Source of the DNA: Flavobacteriaceae bacterium
GTDB lineage: Bacteria > Bacteroidota > Bacteroidia > Flavobacteriales > Flavobacteriaceae
Assembly: GCA_016763715.1 (NCBI GenBank)
Contig: JAESTG010000125.1
Span: 1 to 6,987 of the forward strand
DNA length: 6,987 nt
Reading direction: 5' to 3'
In this document: positions 5,452 to 6,987 of the stretch, one piece after another
Numbering within the stretch: the stretch's first letter is position 1
How the letters are laid out: every line of letters begins with the position of its first letter
Notes under the pieces: generated by a model
Databases searched by the model: none
What the model was told of the DNA's origin: nothing
What the model saw: the letters and a program-made list of their open reading frames with translations, nothing else
Program-made: the position numbers and the translations under genes

Positions 5452-6563
5452 TACAATCGTACTCCAATTCCAAATTCAACTCCTTCTGCTTTTGCCCAAT
5501 GTGACTTTACAGTAACGGCGGCAAAAATTCGGTCTTCCCAAAAATATCGCTTCACACCTAGACGGTTGTATACTCTATTTTCAAATTCGAAATCCCATTT
5601 TGTATAATAACCTAACTGAGAAACAAAGGCTGTTCTAAAAAAGCGTAGCTCATGACCAATGAATACACCAATACGGATGTAGTCTTCTTCTCCAGTAAGA
5701 TTGTCCTCTGGAAAGGCTATAGCTCTATATCTAATAAATTCTTCCAAAAACTTTGAATCGAAATAATCTACACCAGCTTGTAAGGTACTTTTAAAACCAA
5801 TTCGTTTGTCAACGAAAGCAGAATAGGTTTTAAAAGGAAACTGTCCAGACCCTACAACATCACTTTCATTCCATCCAAAACGATATACTAAGTTCAACTT
5901 AAATCGCTCTGCATGACTCTTACTTGGTGGATCATTGTCTGGGCTCACATATTCCGGTTGATTATCATGATCAAACAAATAGCTGAATCCAGCATTAAAA
6001 GCCCAAGTATTCGTACTATTATTAGGAGCTCTTAAATTGGCATTACTATAATGTATAATCGAAAAACCAGCTTGTATCCCAATTCCTTCCCAAATATTTT
6101 CCTTCACAAAGTTTGCCTTTAAAAAGGTAGAACTCAAAATATCGGAACCAAACGCATTGTTTAAAAAATTAGTTTCAGGGTCATACGGGTTTGTAGTGTA
6201 AGCAATACCTTGCCCCACTCGAAGCACCAAATGTCTTTTTAGGAAATACCAATTATAATGCCCGTACAAGCTATAATTTTCTCCCAGTATTGAATTTTGA
6301 AAATCTTGATATACAAAGGTAAAACCCCAATCTGGATAATTATACCTTCTTTCAGCCTCGCGGAACCCGTAGGTCTTCTTATTAAAGCTTAAAATGACAC
6401 CCTTGGGATGTTGCGAAATTAAATGCGCAATATCATCATTGTGCTCTAGAATACTTCCGTAAAAATAATCGGCCTCTATCGAAAAAGGGTTGGACTTTCC
6501 GTCCTGTGAAAACGCAAAGACGCTTACAAACAGAAAACTTAAAAATGATAATGTATACTTCAT
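5451..6563 (-). CDS. Acyloxyacyl hydrolase / PagL-like lipid A deacylase family outer-membrane protein
   Basis: From the chosen start this is 370 residues. The signal peptide MKYTLSFLSFLFVSVFAFSQ probably has cleavage near FAFSQ|D. The mature part resembles the Bacteroidota acyloxyacyl hydrolase family: EADYFYGSILEHNDDIAHLISQ near the start, then YPDWGFTFVYQDF, LYGHYNWYFLKRHLVLRVGQGIAY and NPYDPETN. The 'HYSNANLRAPN' motif follows, with His171 and Ser173 matching the catalytic His-x-Ser of PagL. Many alternating aromatic strands and the terminal VEFGIGVRL fit an outer-membrane beta-barrel. PagL removes a 3-O acyl chain from lipid A. The catalytic glutamate expected about 14 residues after the His is not obvious (Asn is found near there). 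An upstream ATG at 6590 would add 9 residues, but it lies just beyond a promoter-like TATATTTA, so 6563 is preferred. The gene is followed at once by the GIN-domain lipoprotein. Confidence 0.8.
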   Translation of the reverse strand: MKYTLSFLSFLFVSVFAFSQDGKSNPFSIEADYFYGSILEHNDDIAHLISQHPKGVILSFNKKTYGFREAERRYNYPDWGFTFVYQDFQNSILGENYSLYGHYNWYFLKRHLVLRVGQGIAYTTNPYDPETNFLNNAFGSDILSSTFLKANFVKENIWEGIGIQAGFSIIHYSNANLRAPNNSTNTWAFNAGFSYLFDHDNQPEYVSPDNDPPSKSHAERFKLNLVYRFGWNESDVVGSGQFPFKTYSAFVDKRIGFKSTLQAGVDYFDSKFLEEFIRYRAIAFPEDNLTGEEDYIRIGVFIGHELRFFRTAFVSQLGYYTKWDFEFENRVYNRLGVKRYFWEDRIFAAVTVKSHWAKAEGVEFGIGVRL

Positions 6564-6579
6564 AGTCAGTTGGATGCCG

Positions 6580-6587
6580 TAAATATA
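6580..6587 (-). promoter_or_regulatory. Candidate -7 element for the acyloxyacyl hydrolase unit
   Basis: TATATTTA on the - strand is one mismatch from TAnnTTTG and ends 16 nt before the preferred ATG at 6563. No TTG lies at the usual distance upstream, so the -33 element is missing or degenerate. The gap 6564-6716 shows no other clear feature and no convincing terminator for the upstream gene. Confidence 0.3.
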
Positions 6588-6716
6588 CATTAATCTTGAA
6601 AAAATAAACCCCCTGTGGAAAATTCTTCTGCGGCAATTCTACCTAAAGGTAAACTGAACAAAAAAATTATATCTGAGGAGGTATCATAACACCAATATTT
6701 GCAAGCATTTACACCT

Positions 6717-6987
6717 TTAAAATACTTCGGAAGCAATGGCTCTAATGTTATCACTTTTCCCCATAGAATAGTAGTGTAGAAAAGGAGCTCCTGCCTTAAT
6801 CAACTCCTTACTTTGCTTCACACACCAATCAATTCCTACTTGACGTACGGCTTTGTTATCCTTGCATTTTACAATTTCCATAATAAGTTCATCAGGCAAC
6901 TCCAAACTAAAACGATGCGGAATCAAATTGAGTTGTTTTTTGGTCGCAATAGGTTTTAAGCCTGGAATAATAGGCACCGTGACACCT
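6717..6987 (-). CDS. metF: 5,10-methylenetetrahydrofolate reductase (MetF), C-terminal fragment
   Basis: The frame is open to the right window edge, so this is only the last 89 residues; the GTG inside GVTVPIIPGLKPI is not the real start. The sequence VPIIPGLKPIATKKQLNLIPHRFSLELP matches the MetF TIM-barrel strand and loop 'PIIPGLKPI'. It is followed by DNKAVRQVGIDWCVKQSKELIKAGAPFLHYYSMGKSD, where MetF typically has 'G-x-x-x-x-x-x-Q-x-x-x-L-x-x-x-G-x-P-x-x-H-x-Y-x-x'. The enzyme reduces 5,10-methylene-THF to 5-methyl-THF for methionine synthesis, with FAD and NAD(P)H, in the cytoplasm. It stops at TAA 6719-6717, 153 nt before the preferred start of the next gene on this strand. Confidence 0.88.
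   Translation of the reverse strand, partial: GVTVPIIPGLKPIATKKQLNLIPHRFSLELPDELIMEIVKCKDNKAVRQVGIDWCVKQSKELIKAGAPFLHYYSMGKSDNIRAIASEVF

Noticed and set aside
6436..6636. 66-codon ORF on the - strand overlapping the acyloxyacyl hydrolase start
   Set aside because: It is out of frame with the hydrolase signal peptide, has no family resemblance, and covers the promoter-like region.
6671..6685. Strong Shine-Dalgarno-like GAGGAGGT on the + strand
   Set aside because: No start codon with a meaningful ORF follows on that strand, and strong Shine-Dalgarno sites are not typical of this group.
6650..6716. Possible metF terminator (GGTGT/ATACC short hairpin, - strand)
   Set aside because: The stem is only five pairs including one G-U, and the T-rich stretch is too far downstream to act as an intrinsic terminator.

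Overview
The window looks like a piece of a chromosome from the Bacteroidota, most likely family Flavobacteriaceae. It is AT-rich, has a GldA gliding-motility ATPase, and has a DAHP synthase fused at its C-terminus to chorismate mutase. It also has a GIN-domain lipoprotein next to a PagL-like acyloxyacyl hydrolase. Promoter-like sites follow the TTG-N17-23-TAnnTTTG pattern, and Shine-Dalgarno sequences are mostly absent.

Left part (1-1515, + strand): a tightly packed row of small genes. In order these are the 3' end of an NTF2/lumazine-binding-like protein, a SnoaL/NTF2-like protein, a frameshifted small ORF not previously obvious (533-740), and an exported SRPBCC (START-fold) protein. The row ends in a block resembling dispersed flavobacterial intergenic repeats, followed by a strong intrinsic terminator. 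No enzyme that would reveal the ligands is present. This part has an accessory or cassette-like character.

Middle (1516-3660, - strand): an aromatic amino acid operon. Read from its promoter it holds an aromatic-rich leader peptide of 23 codons (3609-3538), an intrinsic terminator (3514-3484), prephenate dehydratase (pheA), and a bifunctional DAHP synthase/chorismate mutase whose start overlaps the pheA stop. The leader has 8 Phe, 2 Tyr and 1 Trp codons. The terminator sits between the only promoter region and pheA, so the arrangement reads as ribosome-mediated transcription attenuation of the shikimate-entry and phenylalanine-branch enzymes. This is the most notable system in the window. The aminotransferase and tyrA genes that often lie between these two genes in flavobacteria are absent here.

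Right part (3660-6987): a divergent promoter region drives gldA on the + strand, possibly as a leaderless mRNA. The end of gldA overlaps by 20 bp the end of an opposing two-gene unit, acyloxyacyl hydrolase followed by a GIN-domain lipoprotein, whose genes are linked by a TAATG stop/start. The right edge holds the 3' end of a gene resembling metF (5,10-methylenetetrahydrofolate reductase) on the - strand.
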